Assembly (NCBI RefSeq): GCF_902702915.1 | Contig: NZ_LR738849.1 | Location: 2,115,001-2,179,000, forward strand | Direction: 5' to 3' | DNA from: Desulfovibrio sp. 86 | GTDB lineage: Bacteria > Desulfobacterota > Desulfovibrionia > Desulfovibrionales > Desulfovibrionaceae | Length of the DNA: 64,000 nucleotides | Shown: in pieces, positions 28,275 through 37,545 of the stretch | Layout of the letters: every line of letters starts with the position of its first letter | Position numbering within the stretch: the first letter of the stretch is position 1 | The notes under the pieces: model-generated | Database searches by the model: none | The model's input: only the letters and a program-made list of their open reading frames with translations | Told to the model about the DNA's origin: nothing | Position numbers and translations under genes: made by a program

Positions 28275-28366
28275 AATTCATTTTCGTTGTGCAACGGGGT
28301 CACGCCTAAAAAAACATCCTGAAAACCCTGCCGTTATCAAAATCGTCGTTGCCGGGTGAGAAGAAC

Positions 28367-29248
28367 CTACTCCGCTTGTGTAGTTTTCCCCACGATGTTG
28401 CAGCCTATTGTGCAGTTGAGGCCCACATCACTTGCTGCCCCGTACACGTCCACCATTGTGCCCATAAATTCTTCATTTCCCCGCCAAAAAGGGATTCCGC
28501 CAAGCCGCCGGGGCAGGGCGGCGGCAACAGCGGGAAGCATAACCGCTCCAAGTTCAATCGGCGTTGCACAGTGGCCCCAAAACTGTACAGGATCGCAGGG
28601 GAGCGGTTCAGCCTCTTCCTGTCTGTCATCCGGGTCGGCTTCGGCATCATTCGCGCCAGTACCCAGCAGTTCCAGAAGGGCCTCCCGCTCAATACCCCGA
28701 AGCTTGAACAGCAAAAAGGGATCCCGGTCAAACTCCTCTGCCACAAGGTAGTACACGGCTGCGATATGCTTGCACGGGTTTGACCAGTCAGGGCATGAGC
28801 AATCGGTTGTAAAATCATCCTTCTTTGCAGGAAAAAGCGACAGTTTGGCCTTTTTGAAAATTTCTTCAATCTGTTGCGGCATCTGTCCCGACAAGAGAGC
28901 GGCGGAGAAAAGGGCCTCCTTGCGCAGTGCATGGCCGATGGTGGCCCACGCGTCAGCCTCCAGAGGTTTGACCCGCATGGTGACAGCATACGGCTTGGCC
29001 CGTGAGCCTTGTACTTTGGCGGAAATATAGCCTTTTTCCATTTGGATGGACACGACCTGCCCTTTGCGGGCATACGCGCGCCCACGGGTCAGCCGTGCGC
29101 CCAGCCCGAAACTTTCAATAAGCTCGATCCAGCGTTTGGCCCACCAGCTTTGCCCAAAGCCGCCGCGCCGACTCTGGGACTTGATGCCCCCCTTGACCTC
29201 GCGGGCTTGCGCTGGTGGAAAGCCGCCATATTCACGATACCAGGCCAT
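28367..29248 (-). CDS. SWIM zinc-finger protein
   Basis: A 293-residue protein with a SWIM zinc finger, visible as TDCSCPDWSNPCKHIAAVYY at about residues 149-168 (CxC...CxH). The N-terminus YREYGGFPPAQAREVKGG and the GQSWWAKRWIELIESFG segment match the family that is encoded next to SNF2 helicases. The C-terminal half holds an acidic stretch near 215. The ATG at 29248 follows the SNF2 stop directly, with GGAGGAATAAAC as ribosome site, so the pair is translated together. SWIM fingers bind DNA or protein; the joint function of this gene pair is unknown. Confidence 0.87.
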   Translation of the reverse strand: MAWYREYGGFPPAQAREVKGGIKSQSRRGGFGQSWWAKRWIELIESFGLGARLTRGRAYARKGQVVSIQMEKGYISAKVQGSRAKPYAVTMRVKPLEADAWATIGHALRKEALFSAALLSGQMPQQIEEIFKKAKLSLFPAKKDDFTTDCSCPDWSNPCKHIAAVYYLVAEEFDRDPFLLFKLRGIEREALLELLGTGANDAEADPDDRQEEAEPLPCDPVQFWGHCATPIELGAVMLPAVAAALPRRLGGIPFWRGNEEFMGTMVDVYGAASDVGLNCTIGCNIVGKTTQAE

Positions 29249-29250
29249 GT

Positions 29251-32200
29251 TTATTCCTCCAGAGATTTTTCCCGCAACGCGAACAGATCCTGAAGCTCCT
29301 GGTTGGACAGTTCTGTCAACCACGCTTCGCCAACGCCCACCACAGCATCGGAAATTTCTTTCTTGCGTTCAATCATGGCGTCAATCTTTTCTTCCAGCGT
29401 GCCGCTACAGACAAATTTATGCACAAGAACATTGCGGTGCTGACCGATTCTGAAGGCGCGGTCCGTGGCCTGATTTTCCACCGCCGGGTTCCACCATCTG
29501 TCATAATGAAACACATGATTGGCCGCAGTGAGGTTAAGCCCCGTAGAGCCAGCTTTGAGCGAAAGAATAAAAATCGGAGGGGCCTGGGCATCGCCCTGAA
29601 AGCGCTCAATCATCCGGTCGCGCGCCTTTCGTGCTACGCCGCCGTGCAGAAAAAGCACCTCCCTGCCGAGGGTGTCCTGCAAATGCGCTTTGAGTATATG
29701 GCCCATCTCTTTGAACTGGGTGAATACCAGGGCCTTGTCGCCCACGGGCAAAAGCTCTTCCAGCATTTCAGTGAGGCGGGCAAGCTTGCCGGAGCGTCCG
29801 TCTATGGCCGAGTTGTCGCCAAGGAAGTGGGCGGGGTGATTGCATACCTGCTTGAGCCGGGACAAGGTCGCAAGAATAATGCCCTTGCGCTGAATGCCGT
29901 CAACCTCGTATAATGTACGGTTCAGGTCTTCAAGCACAGCGGCATACAGCGATGCCTGCTCCTTGGTCAGCGGGCAAAATTCCTTCATTTCCACCTTGTC
30001 GGGGAGGTCGGAAATAATGGACGTGTCTGTCTTGAGGCGGCGCAGGAGGAAGGGCGCGGTAAGGCGCTTCAGCCTTGTGGCAGCCTCGGGATCGCGTCCG
30101 GTCTGGATGGGTATGAAAAAACGCTTGCGAAACTCTTGCTGGCTGCCCAGAAAACCCGGATTGAGAAAATCCATAAGAGACCACAGGTCGCCGACATTGT
30201 TTTCCACCGGCGTTCCTGTCAGGGCTATGCGGTACGCCGCCGGGATGGCCCGAGCGGCTTTGGCCTGTTTTGTTTCGGGGTTTTTGATGTTTTGCGCTTC
30301 ATCCAGAATAACGCCGGCCCAGGAAATATCTTTCAGTACCGCCATATCCCGCTGGAGAAGGCCGTAGCTTGAAATGACCAGCGCCTGCGAGGACGCGAGC
30401 CGCCGGAAGGCTGCTCCTTTCTTGCGGTCAAGCCCGTGATGGATCATGACCGGCAGTTCGGGGGTGAATTTTCCCGCTTCTCTGGCCCAGTTGTTGACCA
30501 CCGATGTGGGGCAGATGAGCAGGCTGGGCATCTTTTTGCCGGAAGACCATAATCTTTGCAGCAGGGCCAGAGTCTGGATGGTTTTTCCCAGACCCATGTC
30601 ATCGGCAAGGCAGGCCCCAAGGCCCCATTGCTGCAAAAAGGCGAGCCAGGAAAAGCCCCGCGCCTGATAGGGCCGCAGGGTTCCGCCAAACTCGGCCGGG
30701 GGCGGCAACTCCGCGCAGGCCGTGCGGCCCTCCAATTGGTCGAGCAACTCGCTGAGCCAGCCCGCACTCTGCACACCGCCAAAGGCAAAGCCGTGGGGGG
30801 CGTCCTCACCGCCAAGGGCCATGCGGAGAATATCCCGGGCCGGGGCGGTATTTTTGCTGTTTTTCTTCCAGAAATCTGCAGCGGCCAGAATTTCCTGTGC
30901 ATTGACCTCCACCCACTGTCCCCGCACCTGCACCAGAGGAACCTTGAGCCGGGCCAGAGCCAGAAGGTCTTTATGCGTTATGGGCGCTCCACCAAGAGAA
31001 GCCTGCCAGTCGAATTCCACAATGGCATCAAGGGAAAGACCGCTTGAAGAGCGGAGTTTGGGGGCTGCCACCCTGGCCTGAATGACTGGCCGGAGCTTCG
31101 CGCCTTTGCTGGTCCACCATGCAGGCAGCATGACCCCGAATCCGGCCTGGCCCAGAGCAAGAGAGGTATGTGTCAGAAAACGGTGTGCGCCCTGAACGTC
31201 CAGACTGTAGCCTTGGGGGGCGGCATCCTTGAGGCTGGCCGCAATCTCCGGCGCAATGCCGGAAGCCTGGCCGAGCGCAGAGAGCACATACTCTCTGGCA
31301 TCTGCACCCAGGTGCTTCAATACCGAGGCACGCTTTTTGGGACCAGACCAGAGGTCCTGTATGGGGAGCAGGAGGCTGTGGTCATCGTGCGGATGCAGAA
31401 GATAGGAAACCCGCCAGGCAGAATCGTCCCCCGCCGGAAGGGCAGGAAGAGCATGGTTCAAAGGCGCGTCGTCATTTGCGGGTTCTTCAAGCCTGAAGCA
31501 GAGTCGCACCGGGGATTTGGATAACACCGTTATGGGGCGTTTCCAGCGAGCAAGGGTATTTTTTAGATCTGTTACATCTTTCTTCAGCCAATCTATGCGC
31601 CCATCTGGCGAGCGCAGGGCGGCCAGCCATGCGTCATGTACGCTATCCACTACGGGGTGCGCCCGTGATGCTCGTAATATTCGTGAAGTGGCGGAAGCGG
31701 CGCCTTGACCCTTTTTACTTGACGTCGTTTGCGGCATGGCGGAGCGGACAAGTGCGTCAACCATGTCCGTCAGAAAAGCGCGCAGAACAGAAGCGGCGGC
31801 GGTGGAAGGCGGTGCTTTGCCGTCAGCCTTGGTCAAGGCCCTGGCCGATGGGGGCATGGCGGCGGCAAAGGCAGCGAAGCGTGGCTGTTCATCCGCGGTA
31901 ATCACCGGTTCCCATACGGAGTGGCAATGACCGCCGACCATCCGTACGCCGGGCAGGTAGTGCTGTCTGGCAACAAGCGCCCCGGCATACCTGAGCATTT
32001 CAGCCCAATAGGCAAGGTCATTCCCCAAAAGAACACCACGGGCGAGAGTTTGCTTGCCTGTGCAATTTGCCAGAGCAGTTACGACTTCCTGGCTATTGAA
32101 CAGTGTGGCTGCAACGCGCCAGGGACGCAGGCGGAGTGAAGCTTCGGCTTTTTCGGCATCGTGAAGGAGCCGACTCGACGGTATTGGGCCGGATTTGGAG

Positions 32201-32484
32201 GACGGCAGCCATGCTGTGGCCTCAAGTGGGTGTGCATCGCGTGGGGAAAGGCCGAGGTGTTCGACCAAAGTTGCGTCAAGCGCGGCCAGCCCCGCATCAA
32301 ACGGAGAAATGGCGGAGTGCTCGATCTTCTTTTTTGCTGTGCGCTTGGGGGAGAGTGCCGGCTCTCCGTTCTCCGAGGCAGCGGAAGCAGCAGAAGAAGA
32401 TACGGAAGACGTAGAAGAGACTGACGGACTCTCACCCCAAAGCAGAAATCCCATCTCCGTTTGTGCAGCGTGGAGGATGAACAC
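29251..32484 (-). CDS. SNF2-family DEAD/DEAH-type helicase
   Basis: A 1077-residue Swi2/Snf2 ATPase. The N-terminal half is a SNF2-associated region. The C-terminal half has the translocase motifs: LRPYQARGFSWLAFL, Walker A DDMGLGKTIQTL near residue 630, DEAQ box ILDEAQNIKNP, LTGTPVENN, and the second RecA lobe with ALVFTQFKEMG, LSLKAGSTGLNL and DRAFRIGQ. Such enzymes move along double-stranded DNA. The start is set at a GTG at 32484 because the protein family begins with a VFILHAA-like strand, and AGAGG lies about ten bases upstream; an ATG at 32598 is the extended alternative. It is one codon apart from the SWIM gene. Confidence 0.9.
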   Translation of the reverse strand: MFILHAAQTEMGFLLWGESPSVSSTSSVSSSAASAASENGEPALSPKRTAKKKIEHSAISPFDAGLAALDATLVEHLGLSPRDAHPLEATAWLPSSKSGPIPSSRLLHDAEKAEASLRLRPWRVAATLFNSQEVVTALANCTGKQTLARGVLLGNDLAYWAEMLRYAGALVARQHYLPGVRMVGGHCHSVWEPVITADEQPRFAAFAAAMPPSARALTKADGKAPPSTAAASVLRAFLTDMVDALVRSAMPQTTSSKKGQGAASATSRILRASRAHPVVDSVHDAWLAALRSPDGRIDWLKKDVTDLKNTLARWKRPITVLSKSPVRLCFRLEEPANDDAPLNHALPALPAGDDSAWRVSYLLHPHDDHSLLLPIQDLWSGPKKRASVLKHLGADAREYVLSALGQASGIAPEIAASLKDAAPQGYSLDVQGAHRFLTHTSLALGQAGFGVMLPAWWTSKGAKLRPVIQARVAAPKLRSSSGLSLDAIVEFDWQASLGGAPITHKDLLALARLKVPLVQVRGQWVEVNAQEILAAADFWKKNSKNTAPARDILRMALGGEDAPHGFAFGGVQSAGWLSELLDQLEGRTACAELPPPAEFGGTLRPYQARGFSWLAFLQQWGLGACLADDMGLGKTIQTLALLQRLWSSGKKMPSLLICPTSVVNNWAREAGKFTPELPVMIHHGLDRKKGAAFRRLASSQALVISSYGLLQRDMAVLKDISWAGVILDEAQNIKNPETKQAKAARAIPAAYRIALTGTPVENNVGDLWSLMDFLNPGFLGSQQEFRKRFFIPIQTGRDPEAATRLKRLTAPFLLRRLKTDTSIISDLPDKVEMKEFCPLTKEQASLYAAVLEDLNRTLYEVDGIQRKGIILATLSRLKQVCNHPAHFLGDNSAIDGRSGKLARLTEMLEELLPVGDKALVFTQFKEMGHILKAHLQDTLGREVLFLHGGVARKARDRMIERFQGDAQAPPIFILSLKAGSTGLNLTAANHVFHYDRWWNPAVENQATDRAFRIGQHRNVLVHKFVCSGTLEEKIDAMIERKKEISDAVVGVGEAWLTELSNQELQDLFALREKSLEE

Positions 32485-32701
32485 TGGCTTTTTACCTCTT
32501 GCTTCTGGACGGTGGAGATGACACCATAGGAAAAATGGCCGAAATATAATACTTTCGGACGTGGTACGCGTCAATGTGTAGCGCCATGGTTGAAACAAGC
32601 AACGCCTGAATTGTAGTCACTACTCTTGTGCGAAACAAGTGGTCACTCCTGAAGCATCACTATGGAATGCATGGGCAAAACACGATTGAAGCTTTGATAA
32701 C

Positions 32702-33835
32702 ATGAAAAATATTACTTTTTGCGATCAATACGGGCAACTGGGCGGAGGGCAACAGGTTTTGCTGGAACTTGTAAAGGCCGCGCTGGAGAACAGGTTTACA
32801 GTACAGGTGCTAATCCCTGAAGGTCCCTGCGCTGATAAGCTTGAGACTCTGGGCGTTGAAGTCCGGCGTATTTCGAACTGCGCGTTGACGCAGGGGAAGA
32901 AAAGCGTTTTGGATGTCATGCGCTTTGCCATGTACAACCTATCGGTATTCTTTAATAATTTTTCAGTCTTGCGTTCCGCTGATCTGATTTATGTCAACGG
33001 TAACCGCTTGTTGCCTGTGGCTTTTTTCGCACAAAGAATTTTGGGAAAAGAGGCAGCCTGCCATATTCATCTTAATCACGGCAAGCTGGAAAAAAAGCTA
33101 TTCCGCATTTTCCTCAGGCAGCGTCGCACCAGTGCTATTGTGGTTCCGTCCGCTTTCATTCAGCGAGAATTGGTTCATTTTGACACCGCCTTTGATTCCC
33201 CCAAGGTGCGCATAGTGGAAAATGGACTGGACGCCCGGTTCACAAGTACAGCTTTTGAAGACCGCTTCTCTAGTCGTCCCTTGCGACATGTGGGCATTGT
33301 GGGCAGAGTGTCGCCCGAGAAGGGACAGGATGTTTTGCCCGCGCTAGCACGGCGATTTCCAGATATGGATTTTCATGTGATGGGCGATGCGGCTTTTTCT
33401 TCTGCGGATTTTTATGCGACCCTGAGGCGCGACAGCCCGGCCAACGTGCATTTTCACGGTTGGGTAGAGGATCTACCCCAAAAAGTGCGCGAGATTGGCC
33501 TGCAAATCTGCCTTGTGCCCTCGCGTTGCCCGGAGAGTACGCCCGGGCATAGTTTTGAGGCTGCTCCTCTCGTCCCGATGCAGATGGCCGCACTTTCGTG
33601 CCTTGTGATGGTACGCCGCTTGGGCGCGCTGGAAGATATCGCAAAAAGTCTACAGTTGATCAGTTTTGATTCGGATGAAGAGCTTATCCCTATGATTGAA
33701 AGCCTCCGGGTGCAGCCAGCAGGCGAGCCCCTTGCCCTGTGCGAAAACAGCCATAAGCTCGCGGTATCCAGATATAGTCATAACTCTTTTCATGAAAATC
33801 TGAAGGGACTTTTGCGTGCGCTTATACCAGTGTAA
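32702..33835 (+). CDS. Glycosyltransferase, family 4 type
   Basis: A 377-residue GT-B-fold glycosyltransferase. The N-terminal acceptor domain starts with a strand and glycine-rich loop (QYGQLGGGQQVLLELV). The C-terminal donor domain includes VGIVGRVSPEKGQDVLPALA, the usual GRLxxEKG-type motif of family 4, and FHGWVEDLP. The expected E-x7-E motif is weak (FEAAPLVPMQMAALS), with the first acidic residue kept. It would transfer a sugar from a nucleotide donor at the cytoplasmic membrane face. It is the first gene of the polysaccharide locus, and its 3' end faces the next gene. Confidence 0.85.
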   Translation: MKNITFCDQYGQLGGGQQVLLELVKAALENRFTVQVLIPEGPCADKLETLGVEVRRISNCALTQGKKSVLDVMRFAMYNLSVFFNNFSVLRSADLIYVNGNRLLPVAFFAQRILGKEAACHIHLNHGKLEKKLFRIFLRQRRTSAIVVPSAFIQRELVHFDTAFDSPKVRIVENGLDARFTSTAFEDRFSSRPLRHVGIVGRVSPEKGQDVLPALARRFPDMDFHVMGDAAFSSADFYATLRRDSPANVHFHGWVEDLPQKVREIGLQICLVPSRCPESTPGHSFEAAPLVPMQMAALSCLVMVRRLGALEDIAKSLQLISFDSDEELIPMIESLRVQPAGEPLALCENSHKLAVSRYSHNSFHENLKGLLRALIPV

Positions 33836-33953
33836 TGGCTTTCACCCAACCCCCATAGGCTCCCTAAAAAGGCGATACAGCCTTATGCCCACGACCATGC
33901 GGTTTCACATGCGGTAAACAGCTCATTGGATTTAAGGCCTCTTCTAACGTAAA

Positions 33954-35228
33954 TCAGCTCCATGAGCCTTTGAGCCAACTATAAAAAGGCCGCAATCTTT
34001 GGGTAAGCCACGGTGACGAAAAAACAAGCTGCCTCAGTAAATTTCCATCTGCAACTAGCACATTGGGCCGCGCTATACAGTGCCGGAGCAATTGAAGCTC
34101 CGGGTGCAGTTCGAGCCCATTGTGCTCATTGGTGCTGAAAGCTGCTTCCCGCAAATTTGTCTTGCCTTTACAGAGAGCCGTACACTCTAGTAGCTTTTCC
34201 CAAGCATCGTAAACTAGTTGTGGTGAATAAGGCATCGTTGCTTCACGCCCGTTGCTTCCCATGTGCTCTCTTTTGGTTGTGCTTTGCATAAGAGTTCGCA
34301 AAGTTTCAGCCAAGCTTACAGCTGTCATTTCCGGCGCCAGCAACCCCGTTGTACCATTGCGAACTAGTTCGTTAACTCCGGAGCATTGGGCAAAACCTAC
34401 GACTGGAAGTCCAGCGGCCATGCTCTCAATTACGGCCCCTGGGAAGGCTTCATGCCTGGATGGCTGGCACAATATATCAGCAGATGCATAGCATGCTTCT
34501 GGCCTGGTCGTGAGCCCACAAATATGGGCACGTCCTTTCAGCCCTAGCCGATGAGCTTGCCTTTTTAATCTGCTCTGCTCAGGCCCCCCCCCCCACACTT
34601 CCAAGCGCCATTGGGGGAAATCAGGGGCTAACATAGCAAAGGCGTCTAGAAGAATATGGTTTTGTTTGTCACGCTCAAGGCGTCCCATGCTTAGTATTAT
34701 AGGGTGATCTTTGGGGGATTTTTCCAACAAGGGCAAGTTAACTGCATTGGGAATAACATGCGCCTTGTCGAGTAAAGTATCCGGCAAGCTCGGTAGGCAG
34801 GAAGTCCGAAGCATATGAATTGCATCAGCGGCAGCCATGACCGCCAGACGCTCCGGCCGGTTCCAGATGCGCGACTCCACATCTTCGGGCGTGCTGTGCT
34901 CGGAAACAACAAGCGGTATGCCGCTGTTCCACAGGGCCGCGCACCAGGGAAAATGGCGGCGGTCCGCAGCGGGCGAAATGCAGACATCCGGGGCGCAGGC
35001 AAGAATTTGCCGGCGAAACTCTGCAAGGTGTTTTTGCCTGCCCCCATGCGCATAAACGACAAATCGAACCCGTTTATCCACGGCATAAATGGGCTTTTCC
35101 GGCAACGGTTCCGAAATAAAAATGGAAACCCGGTGCCCGCGCTGCACCATAGCCGATGCCAGATCGCATACCACGCGCTCTATGCCGCCAAGAATGCCCA
35201 GCGAATGTCCGTCGATAACAATATGCAT
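33954..35228 (-). CDS. Glycosyltransferase, family 4 type, with poly-G tract
   Basis: A 424-residue GT-B glycosyltransferase. Visible motifs are the N-terminal GHSLGILGGIERVV loop, ILSMGRLERDKQNHILLDAF (donor-side GRLxxxK) and the E-x7-E motif EAFPGAVIESMAAGLPVVG. Codons for the WGGGPEQ turn near residue 212 form an unbroken run of 11 G on the coding strand (C run at 34584-34594). Slippage there would shift the frame, so the gene may be phase-variable; it is open in this sequence. The start at 35228 has only a weak ribosome site. The C-terminal 80 residues are not typical of the family. Confidence 0.87.
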   Translation of the reverse strand: MHIVIDGHSLGILGGIERVVCDLASAMVQRGHRVSIFISEPLPEKPIYAVDKRVRFVVYAHGGRQKHLAEFRRQILACAPDVCISPAADRRHFPWCAALWNSGIPLVVSEHSTPEDVESRIWNRPERLAVMAAADAIHMLRTSCLPSLPDTLLDKAHVIPNAVNLPLLEKSPKDHPIILSMGRLERDKQNHILLDAFAMLAPDFPQWRLEVWGGGPEQSRLKRQAHRLGLKGRAHICGLTTRPEACYASADILCQPSRHEAFPGAVIESMAAGLPVVGFAQCSGVNELVRNGTTGLLAPEMTAVSLAETLRTLMQSTTKREHMGSNGREATMPYSPQLVYDAWEKLLECTALCKGKTNLREAAFSTNEHNGLELHPELQLLRHCIARPNVLVADGNLLRQLVFSSPWLTQRLRPFYSWLKGSWS

Positions 35229-35276
35229 TTTTTCACCGCAAATGGCAGCTGTGCCCCTGTTGCACGGCATTGTCCG

Positions 35277-36335
35277 TCACTGTTTCCGGCTCTGGGAAAA
35301 AAAACCAAAACGGCGGGCCGCGCCCACAATGCGCTTCTCAAAATCTTCCCCGAGCCGCAACCGGTAGATGCCGTCTTTAACAATCGTACGCAGGATACGC
35401 CGCACATACTGACCAGGATCGCGCTGCCACGAGGAACGCACGAAATCCTTTTTTATTTCATTTACCGTCCGCAAAAAAACGTCCTGGTCGTACATCACTT
35501 TCTGCTCGTTGGCCGCAACGATCTTTTGCAGCCACGCTTCGGCTTCCTGCAGTTTTCCGGGAAGCTCCGGGCAGTGCGAAATGCAGAACTGGTGCCTGTC
35601 CAGCTGGCGCGGCGTTGGGGAAATGCCCAGCAAGGCAAGCTGACGCCGCTGAATGCGCGATGTGGTTTCGCCCATCTGCCACTTGTACGCGGTTCTGGAA
35701 ACGTGCGGATGCACCCTGTACCGCAGAAGGACCTGCGGCAGAACGGCAAGCGAATACCCTGCCGCCGTCAGACGCACCCACAGGTCGTAGTCCTCCGCGC
35801 TCGGCATTGCCGCATCGTAGCCGCCGGCATCCAGCAACACGGACCGGCGGGCCATAATCGTCGGGTGGTGCAGGCAGCAGCCGAACAACAGCCGGGCGCG
35901 CACAGCCTCGCCGTATCCCTCCCAGGCAAGGATGCGCCCGGTTTCGTATTCCTCCATGCCGGCGCTGCAAACAGCCGTTTCCGGATGCTCCGTCATGTAG
36001 TCGTATTGCACGGCAAGCCGGTGCGGCAAGGCGTAATCGTCCGCATCCATCCGCGCCACAAGTTCAGAGGAACAAAGGGCAAGCCCTTCGTTCAGCGTGG
36101 CGATAAGCCCTCGGTTTTCGCGCTGGTGGATACGGATGCGGGCATCGTTGGCAGCCAGCCGCCGCAAGATTTTGCCGGTGCCGTCGGTGGAGCCGTCATC
36201 CATGACCAGCACTTCAAAATTGGTAAAAGACTGCGCCAGTATGGAGGTTACCGCCTCTTCAATAAACTGCTCCCCATTATATACCGGCAGCAGAACAGTG
36301 ACGGACGGCGCGTGATTATTGTTTTGCATGTTCAT
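35277..36335 (-). CDS. Glycosyltransferase, family 2
   Basis: A 352-residue GT-A-fold enzyme. The family 2 N-terminus is clear: VTVLLPVYNGEQFIEEAVTS, the VMDDGSTDGT nucleotide-binding turn, and the metal-binding DADD motif (ARMDADDYALPHR). A later ED motif (SAEDYDLWVR) is the likely catalytic base region. The C-terminal 120 residues are variable. The start is uncertain: ATG codons at 36335 and 36329 are both possible and no clear ribosome site is present. The following 284 bases upstream hold no recognised gene. Confidence 0.9.
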   Translation of the reverse strand: MNMQNNNHAPSVTVLLPVYNGEQFIEEAVTSILAQSFTNFEVLVMDDGSTDGTGKILRRLAANDARIRIHQRENRGLIATLNEGLALCSSELVARMDADDYALPHRLAVQYDYMTEHPETAVCSAGMEEYETGRILAWEGYGEAVRARLLFGCCLHHPTIMARRSVLLDAGGYDAAMPSAEDYDLWVRLTAAGYSLAVLPQVLLRYRVHPHVSRTAYKWQMGETTSRIQRRQLALLGISPTPRQLDRHQFCISHCPELPGKLQEAEAWLQKIVAANEQKVMYDQDVFLRTVNEIKKDFVRSSWQRDPGQYVRRILRTIVKDGIYRLRLGEDFEKRIVGAARRFGFFSQSRKQ

Positions 36336-36619
36336 TTGTAAACCGCGTGCGCCGTTGCGCAGCCCGAGAGCGGCGACAACGACGATTTTTTTGGAGGAGA
36401 TACAAAATACTTTGCGGGCATTGCCGACCGCCTTCATGCCTGACCGCGCGCCATATGCGCCATGGCGTCAGCTGCCCTGCGGCTTATTGAAAAAACGCCC
36501 GCCGCCTGCAGCCGTCAACGGAGGTACGACTTTGCATATCCCTGCGGCTTCCCTGCTGGCGCACCAACGCGCCGGATGCCGGGCGGCGTCCGCCGCCTGG
36601 GCATACATGGGCGCGGCTA

Positions 36620-37525
36620 TTATGCCTGTTTTGCCGCCGTGAGCCATTTCAGGGCGCGCTTGAGCACCCCGCGAGCCCCCCAGTAGCCTGCGGACAAAGG
36701 CAGCAATGCGTACATCGCAATGGGCGCTTTTAAAAAATATAGATTGGCCGCCAGGGTTCTGGCAAGAACCAGCGCCATATGAAGCGAGGCGCGCAGCGGA
36801 ACGCTTTTGCCCCAAAGGATGTTGGCTACGTAGACATACTCCTGCAGATTCACATCAAGACTGTATTCACAGCGACGTGTTATCTGGTCGGGAGATGAAA
36901 CAGTGACATTGACGAGGGAAACGGGCAGAAATGCTAGCGAGGTCGCTTCCAGTATCCGCATATACTGTTCCAGATCGACCAACCAGACGAGCTTGGGATC
37001 AAAGGGCTTAAAGAGGTCGCGGCGGATAAGGGTTGTGCTTGGCGTGCGGAGGGCGTTGGCGTAAAAAAGTTCCGCCCGGTCTGCTGCCAGGCGCGCAAGA
37101 AACCGCTTGTCCGGCATCGCGGCGTCGAGAATTTTTCCTTCCGTATCGCAGTTGCTGCACCCACAGGCGATAAAGCCGCAGCCCGGCGACTGCACGGCGC
37201 AGTCGTAGAGCTGCTGCAGGGCGTTGGGCCTGCTGAACCAGTCATCATGGTGCATTATTTTAATGTATGCGCCTTTGGCCAGACTTGCGCAATAATTCCA
37301 GTTTTCCGGACTGCCCAGCGCCTTCGCATTGTGCACGTACGTAAAGCGCCCGTCCGCCAGAAAGGGCTTTACGACTTCCTTGGTACGGTCATCCGCAGAG
37401 TCGTCGGTTATGATGCATTCGAACGTACCGAAGGTCTGGCTCAGTATGCTATCCAGTAATTTTTTGACGCCAGCCGGATTGTTATAGCAGGGAATACATA
37501 TTGAAATCGGTATGATATCATCCAT
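36620..37525 (-). CDS. Glycosyltransferase, family 2
   Basis: A 301-residue family 2 glycosyltransferase. Motifs include ISICIPCYNNPAGVKKLLDS, ECIITDDSADDRT, and IKIMHHDDWFSRP, where HHDD replaces the more usual DxDD metal site. A long cysteine-containing segment (GCGFIACGCSNCDTEGK) is unusual for the family. The C-terminus has two hydrophobic helices (about residues 250-285), suggesting membrane association. The ATG at 37525 is chosen because it gives the family N-terminus; an ATG four codons earlier is possible. It overlaps neither neighbour. Confidence 0.87.
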   Translation of the reverse strand: MDDIIPISICIPCYNNPAGVKKLLDSILSQTFGTFECIITDDSADDRTKEVVKPFLADGRFTYVHNAKALGSPENWNYCASLAKGAYIKIMHHDDWFSRPNALQQLYDCAVQSPGCGFIACGCSNCDTEGKILDAAMPDKRFLARLAADRAELFYANALRTPSTTLIRRDLFKPFDPKLVWLVDLEQYMRILEATSLAFLPVSLVNVTVSSPDQITRRCEYSLDVNLQEYVYVANILWGKSVPLRASLHMALVLARTLAANLYFLKAPIAMYALLPLSAGYWGARGVLKRALKWLTAAKQA

Positions 37526-37545
37526 TCGCGTACCCATGTGGTGCT

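Larger units (their letters stand above)
27803..28366. other. Repeat-rich gap, candidate origin
   Basis: This 564-base gap has no credible gene. It carries a set of short repeats with core GTTTGTGCGA in both orientations and is A+T-richer than the primase gene. Position next to a primase-helicase gene makes a replication origin plausible. Confidence 0.55.

Noticed and set aside
32599-32701. Right attachment site of the integrated element
   Set aside because: No copy of the tRNA-Leu 3' end was found here or at other gene-cluster borders by eye.
34815-36341. A 508-codon plus-strand frame across two glycosyltransferase genes
   Set aside because: It is antisense to two genes with clear catalytic motifs and has no recognisable domain.
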